A stretch of 64,000 nucleotides of DNA from Tridacna crocea (Eukaryota > Mollusca > Bivalvia > Cardiida > Cardiidae), in NCBI GenBank assembly GCA_943736015.1, contig OX031071.1, forward strand, positions 11,814,119-11,878,118, read 5' to 3'. Below, piece by piece: positions 1 through 12,074 of the stretch. Position 1 is the first letter of the stretch; each line of letters begins with the position of its first letter. The notes below the pieces were generated by a model, which saw nothing but the letters and a program-made list of their open reading frames with translations, was not told the origin of the DNA and searched no databases. Both the position numbers and the translations under genes were made by a program.

Positions 1-202
1 TCATTGTTTTTTTTGGACCATCAAGTAAACTGTTGGATATTTTTTACTCAGATTTCACAAAGGGCTAAACCTTGGGTAGATATCTTTCAAAAATGTTAAA
101 TTGTAATGGTTTGCTGTATATGCCATCAAAGGAACCAAACCGAGTACTGAAAGCCTATATTACTTTGAAATTTCAATCAAACCATTGTGTACAAAAATGA
201 CC

Positions 203-430
203 TTAACCCTTTCCCAAACAAGCCCTGGTTTTTACGTGTCTGCAGTAAAAGTCTTTTGAAAACACTGTGGGAAAAGGAGAAATTGCTCGTAACTAGCAAT
301 TTCTCCTTTTCCCACAGTGTTTTCTACCTTTTTTGAGAACTTTCTGCCGTTTTCTAAAAGTCTAAAATTGTCGTCTGCAACCTCTTTCAGTTTGGGGGAG
401 TCCAAAAGTTGTCGTTTGGGAAAGGGTTAA
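203..430 (-). mobile_element. TTAA palindromic MITE, subfamily B, full length
   Basis: TTAA, CCCTTTCCCAAAC and GGGAAAGGG ends; hairpin core AGAAATTGCTCG-TAAC-TAGCAATTTCT flanked by GAAAACACTGTGGG. Subfamily B has a CTCG loop where A has CTGG, and a distinct arm with GTGTCTGCAGTAAAAG. Confidence 0.85.
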
Positions 431-465
431 GGTGGTCTCCTTGAAATGCTTGTGATCTGTTGCTT

Positions 466-529
466 TTAACCCTTTACTACACATTCTTGTGTTTAAATCA
501 TTGTGGGTAAAGGAGGAAATACTGGTAAC
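466..529 (-). mobile_element. MITE A fragment
   Basis: TTAACCCTTTAC end and half of the hairpin (GTAAAGGAGGAAATACTGG) remain; the right half is lost. Confidence 0.5.
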
Positions 530-530
530 T

Positions 531-960
531 TAAATGATTCTACCATATCAAAGATGAATCTCGTCATTTAAGTGACATCCAATGGGTCATCTGCAATTTT
601 GACCATTTGGATGAGTACAAACTTTGTTCGTTTGGTGAAGAGTTCATTTGATTTGCAGCTTTCATAGGTATATTGTGGCAAAAAGTAATCAAATTATATA
701 GTTCATGTGGTCAAAATTGCTATTGTATTCAAAATTGAAAAACCTTGAATAATTTTTGTCTAAAACATTTACAAAAAAGGTTATCCAGTGGATTATAAAA
801 ACTGTAAAAATGATTAATACCAGTTATGATGGACCCCTTACCCATGTCTGGAAAGGTGTAATGTTTTGCCTCTTTTTACTATGTATCTTTAAAAAAGCTT
901 CAAACAACTTTTGATCCATAACAGTCCAAGAGCTGTGGCTTTGTATGTTAAATGTACATA
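531..960. other. No recognised feature
   Basis: AT-rich DNA without a coding or repeat signal I can name. Confidence 0.5.
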
Positions 961-965
961 ATAAA

Positions 966-1160
966 TCCAGAGCTCCAGATAGAGGGAATAATTTTGATTT
1001 CAAAATTACAAATATTAAGTACTCTTCACTGAACTCTATGTTATGGGTACTCTTTAGAATCATCTCATCGAGATGATGCTAATGAGTACCCACAACATAG
1101 GGTTTGGAAGAGAAATAAAAGATTTAGAATACCATTACTCCCTCTTAACTGGAGCTCCCC
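966..1160. mobile_element. Palindromic MITE D, copy 1
   Basis: The centre is a long palindrome: ATGTTATGGGTACTC pairs with GAGTACCCACAACAT around CATCTCATCGAGATGATG. The ends GAGCTCCAGATAGAGG and CTCTTAACTGGAGCTC are inverted. A second copy lies at 33701-33890. Confidence 0.7.
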
Positions 1161-1164
1161 CCAG

Positions 1165-4020
1165 TGATGGGGAAAGTAGCAATGGAGAAAATGGCTTTTA
1201 CCTATACGTTTGAGAAGAGATCAGGCCAGTTTTAGCTCCAAATTTCTCTAAACTGCTGATCATAGATAAACCAATTGCATCAGGTAGCATTTTATTGATT
1301 AAAAGTGTATTTTAGTTTGAAATTCAAAATGACAGTCATAGAAAAGTACTCCAGTTGTGTACCCAAAATGCACAAATCAGATAGATGTGTATTTGTAGAA
1401 TGCCATCTAGAGGGAAATAATGATAGCAAAAATTGTTTACCCGGATCAGCTTGACCTGTGTCAATACTTTTTGCAGATGCGTGAAGCTCTCCTATCAGAG
1501 AGCATAGCTAAATTGACTTTTATTATGCTTTGCAGGTAAAAACCATTCTGTCAAAACATGGCTTTTTCTCAAAGGGTCAGATATTTCATAAAACTAGAGA
1601 TGCTGACTGCTAGATTCTAAATTTCAGGAGAGTGGTTTCAGGGCCAATGTGGCTTTGCTAAAATGTAAAATTTAATAAAAATTAGTACAACCAGTACAAT
1701 AGAGTTATCTCTTTGAAAACTCTCCTGATAAAAATGTATTTGGAAAGGAAATCAACAGACCTTTTAAGACGCAAATAAGCAGGTCAGATACAGGGCCCAC
1801 CACATAGACAAAGCATTATATAACCTATAAAGGAAGTAACAGATGAGAAAGAAAAGACCAAATATACTTATTACACACTGCAAGGCAATCGTTAGTATAG
1901 ATGCTTACAATTGATTGCATTTGGAACTTGATGCCCATGATATTTGTGTTCATGTGATCCCAGTAAAAGTTCTAAACACACCTTTGACTGATGATTATGA
2001 CAATAAGAAATATAACGTGCAAGATCCATTTTGTTAGTTGAAACATCAAAGTGACACTAAGCATGTCAACTTTGTGCATTGTCTATAGTTATAACATGTG
2101 CTTGTCCAACATATAAATTGGTTTTGGCCATGTTACAATTTTGAAATTGTTTGGCATGAACAGTTTTCATGATGAGATAACGTAAAGCATAACTGAGCCA
2201 TATCACCAGCTTTGTGCCTCTATAAACCTAGATAGCCTACAAGGGCAACTGCCCTAATCAAGGTAAAGACTTTCTCAAGGCACTTGATGGAGGGGATAGG
2301 TCAGTGTTCTTTAGATACATTTCTACTTTCATGCGTGTTTGCAAGAATGCCTGATGCAAAAATATTTCAGGAGGTAAATTTATTCTGCTGTAGAATTTAT
2401 CATGTCTTGAATGAAAAACAATCACCATTGTTTTAGCTTTAGTGTTTGCAGTATTTTTAGACTACCGTACATTTATGAAATTTTCTAAAGTATAAGTTCT
2501 CCAAATCATGATGGATTTGGTTCAGATTTGGTCTGAGAGAGGCAGTTCCAAAGTTTTTTTTCAGCAATAGCCCAGCCATAACCATAATCTTAGGGTCAAG
2601 ATCACAGAATTTGATTTTGCTTGTCTAAGTTCTCTTATTTTCCAGAAGAACTTACTTAGTTATGCTTTTATGTCATAACTTTCGATGATATATGTTAACA
2701 TTTATCAAACAGTTCTATTTTATCATTCTTCGGTTGCCTTGCTTTTTTCATAAGTATTTACCATATGTATGCTAGCTTAATTCATATTGATTATCCACAT
2801 GGATATTTTAAAAGTTGTCTCATTCCAGGTGAATGATTTCAGAACAGTTGTAGCCCTCCCATGAAATATAAGATAGGTTTTTCAGTTCAAATACATCATT
2901 TTTCAAACGCATTGTAATAAATGATAAGGCAATGATAAATTAGGTTTTATGCATGCTGCATTGTACAACTTTTGAAAAATAAAAAATGTTACTTTTCACT
3001 TAATATTTCCAAACACATATTTTGTTGTTAACAAATTGATGTAGCTAGGATAAGTGATTGAAAATTAAAGGCCTATTTTCTCAGCCACTATCCTGTTGTC
3101 ATGCACCATTATTATACATCCTATTTGGTTTGAAATTTTAATGTTCTAACTTCACTGTGTAGTTGTTGTAGATTATATCAGTTTAAAAAGTATTGGGTAA
3201 TTGAAACAACTTGAAACTAGACAACAACATACAAGAAAAAAATTGATGAGGGATGCTTTCCTGTAGAGGAAATTTTAAAAATGTATGGAGCAAATGTTAC
3301 CATGGAAACAAGAAAAATACCCATTTCTTCATGGTATCTATATTACTTTTGCCATCCAATGAAGAAGTTGCTTATCTAATTGAAGAATTTGAACCTAGTA
3401 TTTCACATGTGCATAGCATTTTGTTTTTATGGTGAGTAAGCTTGGTAACAAACTACATGCTACATGTACTTACAAGGGAACACTAGTTTATTTGAATCAA
3501 ATTATTTTTTTCATATTGATGAAAAGTGCTTTTTTTTTTATTTCAAGTTAATCGGACAAATGTATTTTTGTGACAGTGTCGGACTCTTTACATGACAATG
3601 TCATTTATTTGTAGTTTAGAGTTATTTGAAATGAAGTTTATGGTATAAGAATTACATTTAATGTGTGTTTTGTAGAATTTCAATTGTTATCTTACTTATA
3701 AGAATGTATAAAAGACTTGTTAGTGATCCTGCCTTTTGGCTCTATGATAAAACTTACAATAAAGACTAACTGTATATAACAATGTGTCCCCTACGAAGAT
3801 GGCCTTTACATTTGATAGGAAAGACTCCAAAATAATGAATATTATGATATAGGTGTTGATAATGTCCAAGTTAAACATTGCAGATGTCTATTCCTGGACC
3901 ATTTGTTCCTCCTATCCATGTTGTCAACTTTAACTATTTGCTGTGCATATAACACTGTGAATATTATTATGTAATAGTCCACAGAGAATGGTCATTCAAT
4001 GTAAGGCCTGTGTGGAGTTC
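1165..4020. other. No recognised feature
   Basis: Long AT-rich stretch, probably intron or upstream DNA of the host gene. Open frames here (such as 3253-3435) have no splice or start support. Confidence 0.5.
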
Positions 4021-4024
4021 TTTA

Positions 4025-4176
4025 CCATAAATCAAAATTCAAGACTAGTCCAAATTCAAAACACTTGCAGTAGACAAGTGAAACTTAGCTCAGTTGATGT
4101 CCATAAATCAAAATTCAAGACTAGTCCAAATTCAAAACACTTGCAGTAGACAAGTGCAACTTAGCTCAGTTGATGT
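4025..4176 (+). repeat. 76-bp tandem duplication of MITE arm
   Basis: Two copies of a unit with ATCAAAATTCAAGACTAGTCC and CACTTGCAGTAGACAAG, differing at one base seen (GTGAAAC/GTGCAAC). The unit is the degenerate long arm of a family A MITE whose hairpin follows at 4195. Confidence 0.8.
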
Positions 4177-4194
4177 AAGTAGTCCATGAAAAGC

Positions 4195-4312
4195 CATAAA
4201 ATGTGGGTAAAGGAAAAAATTGCTGGTTTCCAGGATTTTCTCCATTTCCTACAATGATTTCATGAGTCTTTTCCCCAGGATTGTTAACAGTTAAGGTTGT
4301 GTAGTAAAGTGT
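4195..4312 (+). mobile_element. MITE A, hairpin and short arm of a degenerate copy
   Basis: AAATTGCTGGTTTCCAGGATTTTC core and a GTGTAGTAAAGTGTTA end; continues the duplicated arm at 4025-4176. Confidence 0.55.
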
Positions 4313-4947
4313 TACTTACTTGTTTAGTTTTACACCATGTATTTGTGCTAACATTCCAAACCCAATTCTTATTACTTTCTTAATTCTTTGTTGTAAACAT
4401 AATATTTCATTTATAAACATTACAGAATTTGTGACAAGTATTTTATAAAGTAGTTTAGGTTCAACCAGAATGAAACAATGTAAAATTGTAGAAACCTTTC
4501 ATGCAGTGGAGTTAATTTGAATTTTGATGCATATACAGTATTACCAATATCTTATGGAATGGTTGAAATTTTGTTTAAATGAAAAGATAATCATATATTC
4601 TATTAGATCTTATGTTAGTTGAAAAGAAGATGCCAAACACTATTTTACTTGGACAACTTATTTTGAAAAAAATGTTGAAGTTCTTTTCTTTTCACCCATT
4701 TTTCATAATTTTTTTTTTGAAGATTAAATAGGTGTAATAATGTGGTTAAAGAATTAAGATATGTGAAATAAAAAATGGTTAATGCATACAGGGTCATATC
4801 ACTCATCCAAATTAGGAATACTGTGTAGGAAATTCATTGAGAAATGCTTGATTAACATCTAGTAACACCTTTCTTTTGTTTTTCTTTTTATTTCATTTTC
4901 CTACTTTTCTTGCTTAATTTTTCCTATTCATGATTCTGTATTAACAG

Positions 4948-5013
4948 GCCTTACCCAACATTTCTGGTTCACATTCTGCTGATAACCGCACTGAAGGTTC
5001 CTCAAAATCCCAG
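4948..5013 (+). CDS. Exon 1 seen (66 nt, internal)
   Basis: Acceptor ttaacag and donor CAG|gtttgt enclose 22 open codons in phase 0 (ALPNISGSHSADNRTEGSSK followed by SQ). The Ser/Asn/Thr-rich composition suggests a disordered linker. It joins in phase to the next exon at 8566, whose first residues are ALRESKRDN. No ATG is present, so this is an internal exon and the start of the gene is upstream. Confidence 0.6.
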
Positions 5014-5139
5014 GTTTGTTCACAGTTTTTTCACCCTTTGTTTGACATTCATATTCACCCAGTTGTATGGTTGACAATCTTGCCTTTTTAGCTCACCTGA
5101 GCACAACGTGCTCAAGGGGAGCTTTTAGGGTCACTGGCT

Positions 5140-5183
5140 GTCCGTCGTCCGTCGTGCGTCGTCCGTCGTGCGTCGTGCGTCGT
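5140..5183 (+). repeat. GTCCGTCGTGCGTC microsatellite
   Basis: Imperfect CGTCSGTCGTS repeats near the head of the element, a known hallmark of this bivalve repeat type. Confidence 0.75.
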
Positions 5184-5339
5184 CAACAATTCTTTAAACA
5201 TCAACTCCTCCTAAACCGCTGGGCCAATTTGGACCAAACTTGGCAGGAATGTTCCTTGGGAGGTCTTCTTTAAAAATTGTTCACAGAATTTGATTCCGTT
5301 AAAAACTCTGGTTGCCATGGCAACGAAATGGAATTTTTT

Positions 5340-6530
5340 AGCAAATTCTTTAAAAATCTTCTCCTCTGAAACCCCTGGTCGGATTTTGAAATAATTTCAC
5401 AGATATGTTCCTTGGGTGACCCTTTTCAAAAATTGTTCGTGAAATTTTGATCCGTCAAAAATTGTGGCTCTGGTGAATGGGGGCTACTTGCACTATACAG
5501 AAATGAAGGAATTCTTAAAAAATCTTCTCCTCTGAAACCGCTGGTTGGATTTTGAAATAATTTCACAGATATGTTCCTTGGGTGACCCTTTTCAAAAATT
5601 GTTTGTGAAATTTTGATCCGTCAAAAAATGTGGCTCTGGTGAATGGGGGCTACTTGCACTATACAGAAATGAAGGAATTCTTAAAAAATCTTCTTCTCCG
5701 AAACCGCTGGTCAGATTTTGAAATAATTTCACAGAGATGTTCCTTGGGTGACCCTTTTCAAAAATTGTTCGCGAAATTTTGATCCGTCAAGAAACATGGC
5801 TCTGGTGAATGGGGGCTTCTTGCACTATTGGGAAATGAGGAAATTCTGAAAAATTTTTCTTCTCTGAAACCACTGGTCAGATTTTGAAATAATTTCTCTG
5901 GGATATTCCTTGGGTGACCCTTCAAAAATTGTTCACAAAATTTTAATCCGTCAAGAAACATGGCTCTGGTGAATGGGGGCTACTTGCACTCTAGGGAAAT
6001 GAAGAAATTTTTAAAAATTCTTCTTCTCTGAAATGGCTGGACAGATTTTAAAATGATTTCACAGTGATGATCCTTGGGTGACCCTTTTCAAAAACCGTTC
6101 ACAAAATTTTGATCCATGAAGAAACATGGCTCTGGTGAATGGGGGCTACTTGCACTATATGGAAATGAAGAAATTCTTGAAAATTCTTTTTCTCTGAAAC
6201 CCCTAGTCAGATTTTAAAATAATTTGACAGAGATGATCCTTGGGTGATCCTTGCTCTTGTGAATGGGAGCTACTTGCACTATATGGACATGATGATATTC
6301 TTGAAAATTCTCTTTCTCTGAAACCCTGGTCAGATTTTAAAAGAAATTTTCTGAAATGTTCCTTGGGTGACCCTTTTCAAAACTTGTTCGTAAATTTTGA
6401 TCCATCAAGAAACATGGCTCTCGTGGATGGGGGATACTTGCTCTTATACAGAAATGAAGAATTCTTAAAAATTCTTCTTTTTGAAACTGATGGTCAGATT
6501 TTGAAATGAATTTTACATGTGACCTTTTGA
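5340..6530 (+). repeat. Tandem 165-bp units inside the bivalve element
   Basis: TCCTTGGGTGACCC recurs near 5410, 5576, 5740, 5907, 6073, 6238 and 6359, a period near 165 with a shorter last unit. Each unit also has TGGCTCTGGTGAATGGGGG and TTCTCTGAAACC. Open frames here are by-products of the repeats. Confidence 0.8.
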
Positions 6531-6793
6531 AAATTGCTTAGCAAAATTATAAATTTGGTTCCAATGTTTCAATACCTCAAAAAAAAAAAAAAAAATAGGG
6601 TATGGTCATCTCAAAACTCAGGTGAGCGATCCAGGGCCATCTTGGCCCTCTTGTTCTGTATAATTAATTATGTTGAGCTATTTTGGTTTTTAAAAATATG
6701 TTTACCTTGAAGTGTTTTTTTTTTAACTAAAGCTCCAGTCTTTTGTTCCCTAGAAGTCTGTTGGAAAGGGTTTGAGAATAAATGTAGATTTAT

Positions 6794-7023
6794 TCAACTT
6801 TTTACCACACCAGAAAACTTTAGGCTGGTCCAAATTGAAAGTATTTGCAGATGAAAAAGTAAAGATGACTGAAAAAATAAAATTTAGTTTGGGAAGGGAA
6901 GAAAACTCTGTGGGAAAAGGAGAAGATGCTGGTTATATAGCATTTTCTCTTTTATCCACAGTGTTCTTAAAATTCTTCTTTCTCATGGTCATTAAAAGTT
7001 GGGATTGTGTGGTAAAGAATTAA
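6794..7023 (+). mobile_element. MITE A, near full length
   Basis: Left end altered to TCAA; right end GGTAAAGAATTAA. The hairpin is damaged on its right arm (GGTTATATAGCATTTTC). Confidence 0.7.
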
Positions 7024-8267
7024 ATTTGAAATCCTCTCTCACCTTTTGTTCTCAGCTGCAATGTACTGAAATGAAATTAAGATAAAGAAAATATTCTTTA
7101 TTATAACTTTTTGTCCTTTTTGTTGGTCTATGTGTTGTATACAGCAATAGAGAAAAAAACTTTGAGATTATGTTATTGAATCTTATTAAAAAAAAAAATA
7201 AGATGTTTCTGGGTTTAAGGTAAACTGATTGAAGTCCCTAAAATTTTGTAGAACAAAAGGCAGCATTTTGTTAGCATAACTTTCTTTTTTGTAATATCAT
7301 TTTCCTCATTTCTTTTCACACATGTTGCAAGACTGTATACATGAATTGCTTTGATTTGGGAAAACACTTGTACTCATTGACTTCACCATTTCATGTATGA
7401 AAAAGTGATATATATCTCAAAAAATATACTCAATAAGTTGGTGATGTCAGTGCTTTGATTTTTGAGTTTTTAAAATCAAAGGACTGACATGACTGAAATA
7501 TTGCATTCATTACACATGCTGTAAAACAAATGAATTAATGAAGTTCTGTGGCTGGTCTTTCCTCATCCCCATACAATGGTATTGTAATAACTTCAATGCA
7601 TCTAGAATGCACTGACAGTTGCAAATATACTGCTGGTGTTTTATACAACAGTGCAATTTGCATGTCTACAGAAGAAAAGTCAGTTTCATGTATGTATTTT
7701 AAGCTTTTATCCACTAATCTGGGTTTCAATGGCTCCTGATATGAATTTCATCATTTGAGCAACATTTTGATATGTTGTCTGCAAATCAGTTCAATTTTTA
7801 AAATTTTGTTGTTCGGTAAAGAATGAGATAGCAATAAGACAAAACAAATGAAAATTCCATCAGGAGTTCACTAAAATGAAAATATATAAATTTTAAGGGC
7901 TTTTTTCCTTCAACAATTTCTTTAATGTAATTGGTTAAACCATTGTCAAAATTTGATGTAGGTCCAGTTCAAAGGAATATTTCAAGTCTAGTTAAAGACT
8001 AAATTATTGGTCAAATTAACAAAAAATCCCTATGTCAAGTTTAAATCATTTTTCAGTGCTTTAAAACTTGAATATGACAGGGTCAAATTATTGGAATTGA
8101 ATAGTGCTTTTAAGAAAATATTTTTGCACAACGTAAGATCATACTTCATTTCATTTGTCTCCTGCCAATTTCAGTAACATAGGGATTATGTAACATTAAC
8201 AAATTACCGGTATGAAAGATAGTGAAAACATTAGCTAATTGATGACTTGATGTGGTATGATTTATCA
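7024..8267. other. No recognised feature
   Basis: Intron of the host gene; AT-rich, no repeat or coding signal I can name. Confidence 0.5.
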
Positions 8268-8480
8268 ATCCTACACCACACAATCCAAAGCTTTAGCAAC
8301 CCCAAGGAAGCAAAATACTCTGGGAAAATGCAGAAATGCTTATAGCCAGCATTCTTTTCTGACAATGTTTACTATCCTGTCTTGGACAAATTTCATAATT
8401 TTAGCAAAACATTTTATTTATGGTTTATAACTGGTTTCAAGTTTGTTAAGTCTAAAATTTTGTGTATTGCAAAGAGTTAA
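8268..8480 (-). mobile_element. MITE A, old copy
   Basis: ACCACACAATCC end and AAAGAGTTAA end are kept; the hairpin is heavily changed. Ends 85 bases before exon 2. Confidence 0.6.
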
Positions 8481-8565
8481 GATATGTTCTAGCCAAAAGT
8501 CTTTGGTCTACTATTAAAGGGAGGTGTGAGATCAGTATCTGAAATGATAGATTTTTTTTTTTCAG

Positions 8566-8691
8566 GCATTAAGAGAGAGTAAGAGAGACAACAAAAAAGA
8601 TAATGCTCACTTTGTCAGTAAATATGAGGGCAGAAAAAATGGTGGTATTCCATGTTTTGCAGAAGAAAGAAGTGTTGAAAGAGCAGCAAAG
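8566..8691 (+). CDS. Exon 2 (126 nt)
   Basis: A strong acceptor (polyT then tttcag) and donor AAG|gtaaga frame 42 open codons in phase 0, beginning ALRESKRDNKKDNAHF and ending EERSVERAAK. The peptide is strongly basic and charged with one short GGIPCF stretch. Such composition fits a helical or disordered cytoplasmic region. The good splice sites and 126 bases without a stop make it one of the clearest exons. Confidence 0.85.
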
Positions 8692-9477
8692 GTAAGAGAT
8701 ATATGTACACGCATTGATTTTGTGATATAACATTTTCAACCATTTCAACATGTCAGTTATATTATGGCAATCAGAGCACCAATCCTGATGTTGGAGTGCA
8801 GATATCAACCAACCCATTCTATCAATTCACTGACTGCTTACTCATTTCATCGAATTGCTATTTAGAGAGAAAGAGGATGGAATCAGACAAAAGTGGATGT
8901 CTGTTTGTTCACTCATTTCAGTTTCTTGGACACTTTTGTGAGCAATTTCTTTTCAAACCTTGCAATATTAAATTCGGGTAAATAAGTTTAGTCAAGTATA
9001 CAAGACTAGTTAGTGTTTACTCGGGCACTTATAATTTGTATGAGATTTTTAAAAATTGCTTATTGTAAATCAGGATTTATTTGGTTTTTAAACAGATGGG
9101 ATCTTTGATGGTACAGTATAAAAATGTTTTTGCTGTTCTAGACATTGCCATGGTAATGTTATTCCATAACTTCCGTTTATCTGTATTTGACCATAAAAAA
9201 TTCGAAGTGAGTTGTGAGGGACATTTTTGCACTAACGAAAGTAATCAGTTTGCAAAATCTTGTAAAGGATTAAATGTTTATGATTTTTGCTGGAGATATT
9301 AGTGTCAGAAAGAGTTTCTGGCTTTCAAATCAAATGCTCCTGGTTCAAATTTCATAATAACCAAGGTCAACTACAGGAAATACCCACATCAGAGAGCAAC
9401 TACTGGGTAAGATTTCCAGAAGAAATTATTGAAACGAGTTGCAGGAACATATTTTACAACAGATGTACCATAAATGT

Positions 9478-9662
9478 TTAATATACCACACAATGATGAC
9501 TTTCAACAACCCTTAGGAAGAAGACTTTTGAAAACATTGTAGGAAAAGAAGAAAATTCCAGTAACCAGCATTTTCTCCTTTTCCTACAAATTTCTCTACC
9601 CTATCAAAGAAAAACTTAATCGTTTGAGCCACTGTGAACTTGTTGTCTGGAAATGCTATTAA
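9478..9662 (-). mobile_element. MITE A, truncated
   Basis: The hairpin (AATTCCAGTAACCAGCATTTTC) and part of the long arm are present, cut short where the next copy begins. Confidence 0.7.
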
Positions 9663-9886
9663 CTCATTACCACACAATCCCTACTTTTAACGCCCCTAAG
9701 AAAGAAGGCTTTTGAAAACACTATGGGAAAAGGAGAAAATGCTGGTAACCAGCATTTTCTCCTTTTCCCACAGTGTTTTCTACCCTTCCCAGAATAAATT
9801 TCAAATTTTTAGACACTTTTCTTTTGTCGTCTGCAAATGCTTTCAATTCGGACCAGTCTAAATTTTCGCGTGTGGTAAAGAGTTAA
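9659..9886 (-). mobile_element. MITE A, full length
   Basis: TTAA at both ends; the left TTAA is shared with the preceding copy. Perfect core AAAATGCTGGTAACCAGCAT. Followed by a remnant end of another copy up to about 9930. Exon 3 begins 72 bases after it. Confidence 0.85.
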
Positions 9887-9957
9887 TTTGGATAGGTCTA
9901 AAGTTTTGCTTAGTGGAAAAGGATTAAACCAGACCTTGATGAAATTCTACATTGCAG

Positions 9958-10017
9958 AGAATGGCAGAGATGAAGAAAAGAAGTGATGAGGACAAACAAA
10001 GAGAAATGGCATTTTTT
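9958..10017 (+). CDS. Exon 3 (60 nt)
   Basis: Acceptor attgcag and donor TTT|gtaagt enclose 20 codons in phase 0 (RMAEMKKRSDEDKQREMAFF). It continues the charged, probably helical stretch of exon 2; the joined peptide AAK-RMAEMKKRSDEDKQ is typical of a coiled or single helix. Three Met codons lie inside, but none has start context because the reading continues from upstream. Confidence 0.8.
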
Positions 10018-10141
10018 GTAAGTTTTATACAATATGGCATTTTTTGAACAGGTAGAAATGGTATTACTTTTTACCCTCTAAGTCGTTGTGGAAAAAAAAG
10101 TCATGGGAAGGAAAATCCATCTGAAGAAAATACACTTGGGT

Positions 10142-10372
10142 TTAAAGCTTTACTTCACAATGACGAGATTAAAGACCCTTAGAAAGAAAACTTTTGAAAC
10201 TATTGTGGGAAAAGGAGAAAATGCTGGTTACCAGCATTTTCTCCTTTTCCCAAAATGTTTTCTACTTAAGTATCAAAGAGAAACTCCATCTTTTGAGCTA
10301 TGTTTTAACTATCATCTTAAAATGCCTTTAGTATGGACAAGTCTATTGTTTGCTTATGTGGTAAAGAGTTAA
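10142..10372 (-). mobile_element. MITE A, full length
   Basis: TTAA ends, with a strong hairpin; the short arm has CCCTTAGAAAGAAAAC. Confidence 0.75.
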
Positions 10373-10392
10373 AAGGAAGTGTGTTTTTGCTC

Positions 10393-10621
10393 TTAACCCC
10401 TTACCCCATAAGACATTTCTGTGGTATCTCTAATTGACCCTAAATAACAGCAAGGATGAAGCCGTTTCTTTTGTGTATATGACACCTTTTGATAGCATAG
10501 AAAACATTGTGACAAAAGGTGAAATTGCTCATGACGAGCAATTTTACCTTTTGCCACAATGTTTTCCAAAGGCTCCTACAAGCAATGCGTAGAAATGAGT
10601 ATCTATGGAGTAAAGGGTTAA
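10393..10621 (+). mobile_element. TTAA palindromic MITE, subfamily C, full length
   Basis: TTAACCCCTTACCCC and GAGTAAAGGGTTAA ends. Core hairpin uses GACAAAAGGTGAAATTGCTC with loop ATGAC. The long arm carries ACCCTAAATAACAGCAAGG and the short arm CAAGCAATGCGTAGAAATG; these mark subfamily C. Confidence 0.85.
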
Positions 10622-11030
10622 AAGATTTGAAGCAATATTGTAGATCTGTGATTGAGCTTCTTGTTTTGTGCCGTCTGATCTTGATCTGAATAACAGGTCA
10701 GAGAAAAGAGTTTTGTCTTGGAATATTCAAAATAGCTGTAATTGCAGCTTTGTCCAGACCAGAATAAGATCAGATGGCTCCAAAATGAAAGACTACATTT
10801 TCTAGTTTATGTTATGAATTAAAACACCAGAAGATGACTTGAAACTGTAGGAAGTTGTCTCTTTCTAGGATCTGAAAGCATCCATTTCTCTTTTACATGC
10901 TTTAGATATACTTTAATTATTGAATGGATACCTATTTAAACATTTCCAAAACTGGTTAAAAGAATAGATATGAGGTATAGCAAGGGTGCACTTACGTTGT
11001 ATTTAAGAAATAATCTTCTTCCTATTGTGG
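10622..11030. other. No recognised feature
   Basis: Intron DNA; short GATCTTGATCTG-type stretches only. Confidence 0.45.
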
Positions 11031-11150
11031 TTTATCATTCAATAAACCACAGTTGTGAGTAATGAGGCACAAAAAAATATCCATAAGGGTGAGAGCTAGA
11101 GTGGTTTATTGATAACTCACAATGTGGTTTATTGAACAATAAACCATGAT
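11031..11150. repeat. Inverted GTGGTTTATTGA palindromes
   Basis: TTGTGGTTTATCATTCAATA with AACCACAGTTGTGAG at left and ACTCACAATGTGGTTTATTG with AACAATAAACCA at right. Each arm folds on itself and the two arms also pair. Confidence 0.65.
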
Positions 11151-11184
11151 AGAAAGAAGATTTTTTTTTATTCTAAAATGGCCA

Positions 11185-11370
11185 ATTCTTAACGAAAGGA
11201 AAACAAGTTCAAACTTAAAATGCGGAGGAAGATTATGTTCCAGCAGGGTAGAAAACATTGTGGGGAAAAGGAGGAAATGCTGGTTACCAGCATTTTCTCC
11301 TTTTTCCCACATATTTTTTAGAAGGCTTAATCCTCAGGTTTGTTAAAATCAAGGATTGTTTGGTAAAGGC
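11185..11370 (+). mobile_element. MITE A, partial
   Basis: GGGTAGAAAACATTGTGGGG, good hairpin and short arm to GGTAAAGG; the left end is worn. Confidence 0.65.
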
Positions 11371-11474
11371 AGGGTTCATTGTTCTTATAATATGTATTTG
11401 CATTATTTTGTAAGTTGTGGGTGTTTTATGCACACTTTTCTCTTGACACTTAGAATGCTGCTAGTATTTTATTC

Positions 11475-11677
11475 CTAATCCATTACCATCGAACAAAATT
11501 TTAGCATTGGCTAAATTGAAAGCATTTGCAGATGATAATTGCAATGTGGCTCAAATGGTGCACATTTTTTTGATAGGGTAGAAAGCATTTTGGGGAAAGG
11601 AGAAAATCTTTGTTACCAGCATTTTTCTTCTTTTCCACAATGTTTTAAAAACTCGCGATTTTGTGGTAAAGGGTTAA
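11475..11677 (+). mobile_element. MITE A, near full length
   Basis: CTAA left, TTAA right; the short arm is shortened after the hairpin. Confidence 0.7.
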
Positions 11678-11735
11678 TAGTGTCTTTTTATAAACTACAT
11701 GCATTTTTATTTACATTAGTTGTGTATTTGTCTTA

Positions 11736-11964
11736 TTAACCCATTACCAAACGACAATATTTTAGACTGGTCCAAATTGAAAGCATTTGCAGACGACAAA
11801 ATAAAAGTGAGTGAAAATTTGAAATTCGTTTTGTGAAGGTTAGAAAACATTGTGGGAAAAGGAGAAAATGCTGTTTACCAGCATTTTCTCCTTTTCCCAC
11901 AATGTTTTCTAAAGGCTTCTTTCTCAGGGGCGTCAAAAGTAGGGATTGTGTGGTAATGGGTTAT
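11736..11964 (+). mobile_element. MITE A, full length
   Basis: TTAACCCATTACCAAACGAC and GGTAATGGGTTAT ends, near-perfect 66-bp hairpin. Confidence 0.85.
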
Positions 11965-12074
11965 ACAGTATTAGCTTCTCCCTATTCATGTTTTATTACA
12001 GATTAATTTTCTCTTGAAACATTCATCTGTATTATTTACTGGATTTAACTTTATTTTTATTGCTTTATAAACAG

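Larger units (their letters stand above)
5088..6655 (+). mobile_element. Bivalve AGCTCACCTGAGC repeat element
   Basis: Opens TTAGCTCACCTGAGCAC and closes CTCAGGTGAGCGATCC...GGCCCTCTTGTT. GCTCACCTGAG (5091-5101) and CTCAGGTGAGC (6617-6627) form inverted ends. After the start comes a GTCCGTCGTGCGTCG run, then tandem units. This kind of element is widespread in mollusc genomes; its class is unsettled. No protein is encoded. Confidence 0.8.

Noticed and set aside
824-1063. 79-codon minus-strand frame
   Set aside because: It overlaps the palindromic MITE D and shows no splice sites, start context or known motif.
3253-3435. 60-codon + strand frame as an upstream exon
   Set aside because: No fitting acceptor or donor and no phase link to exon 1.
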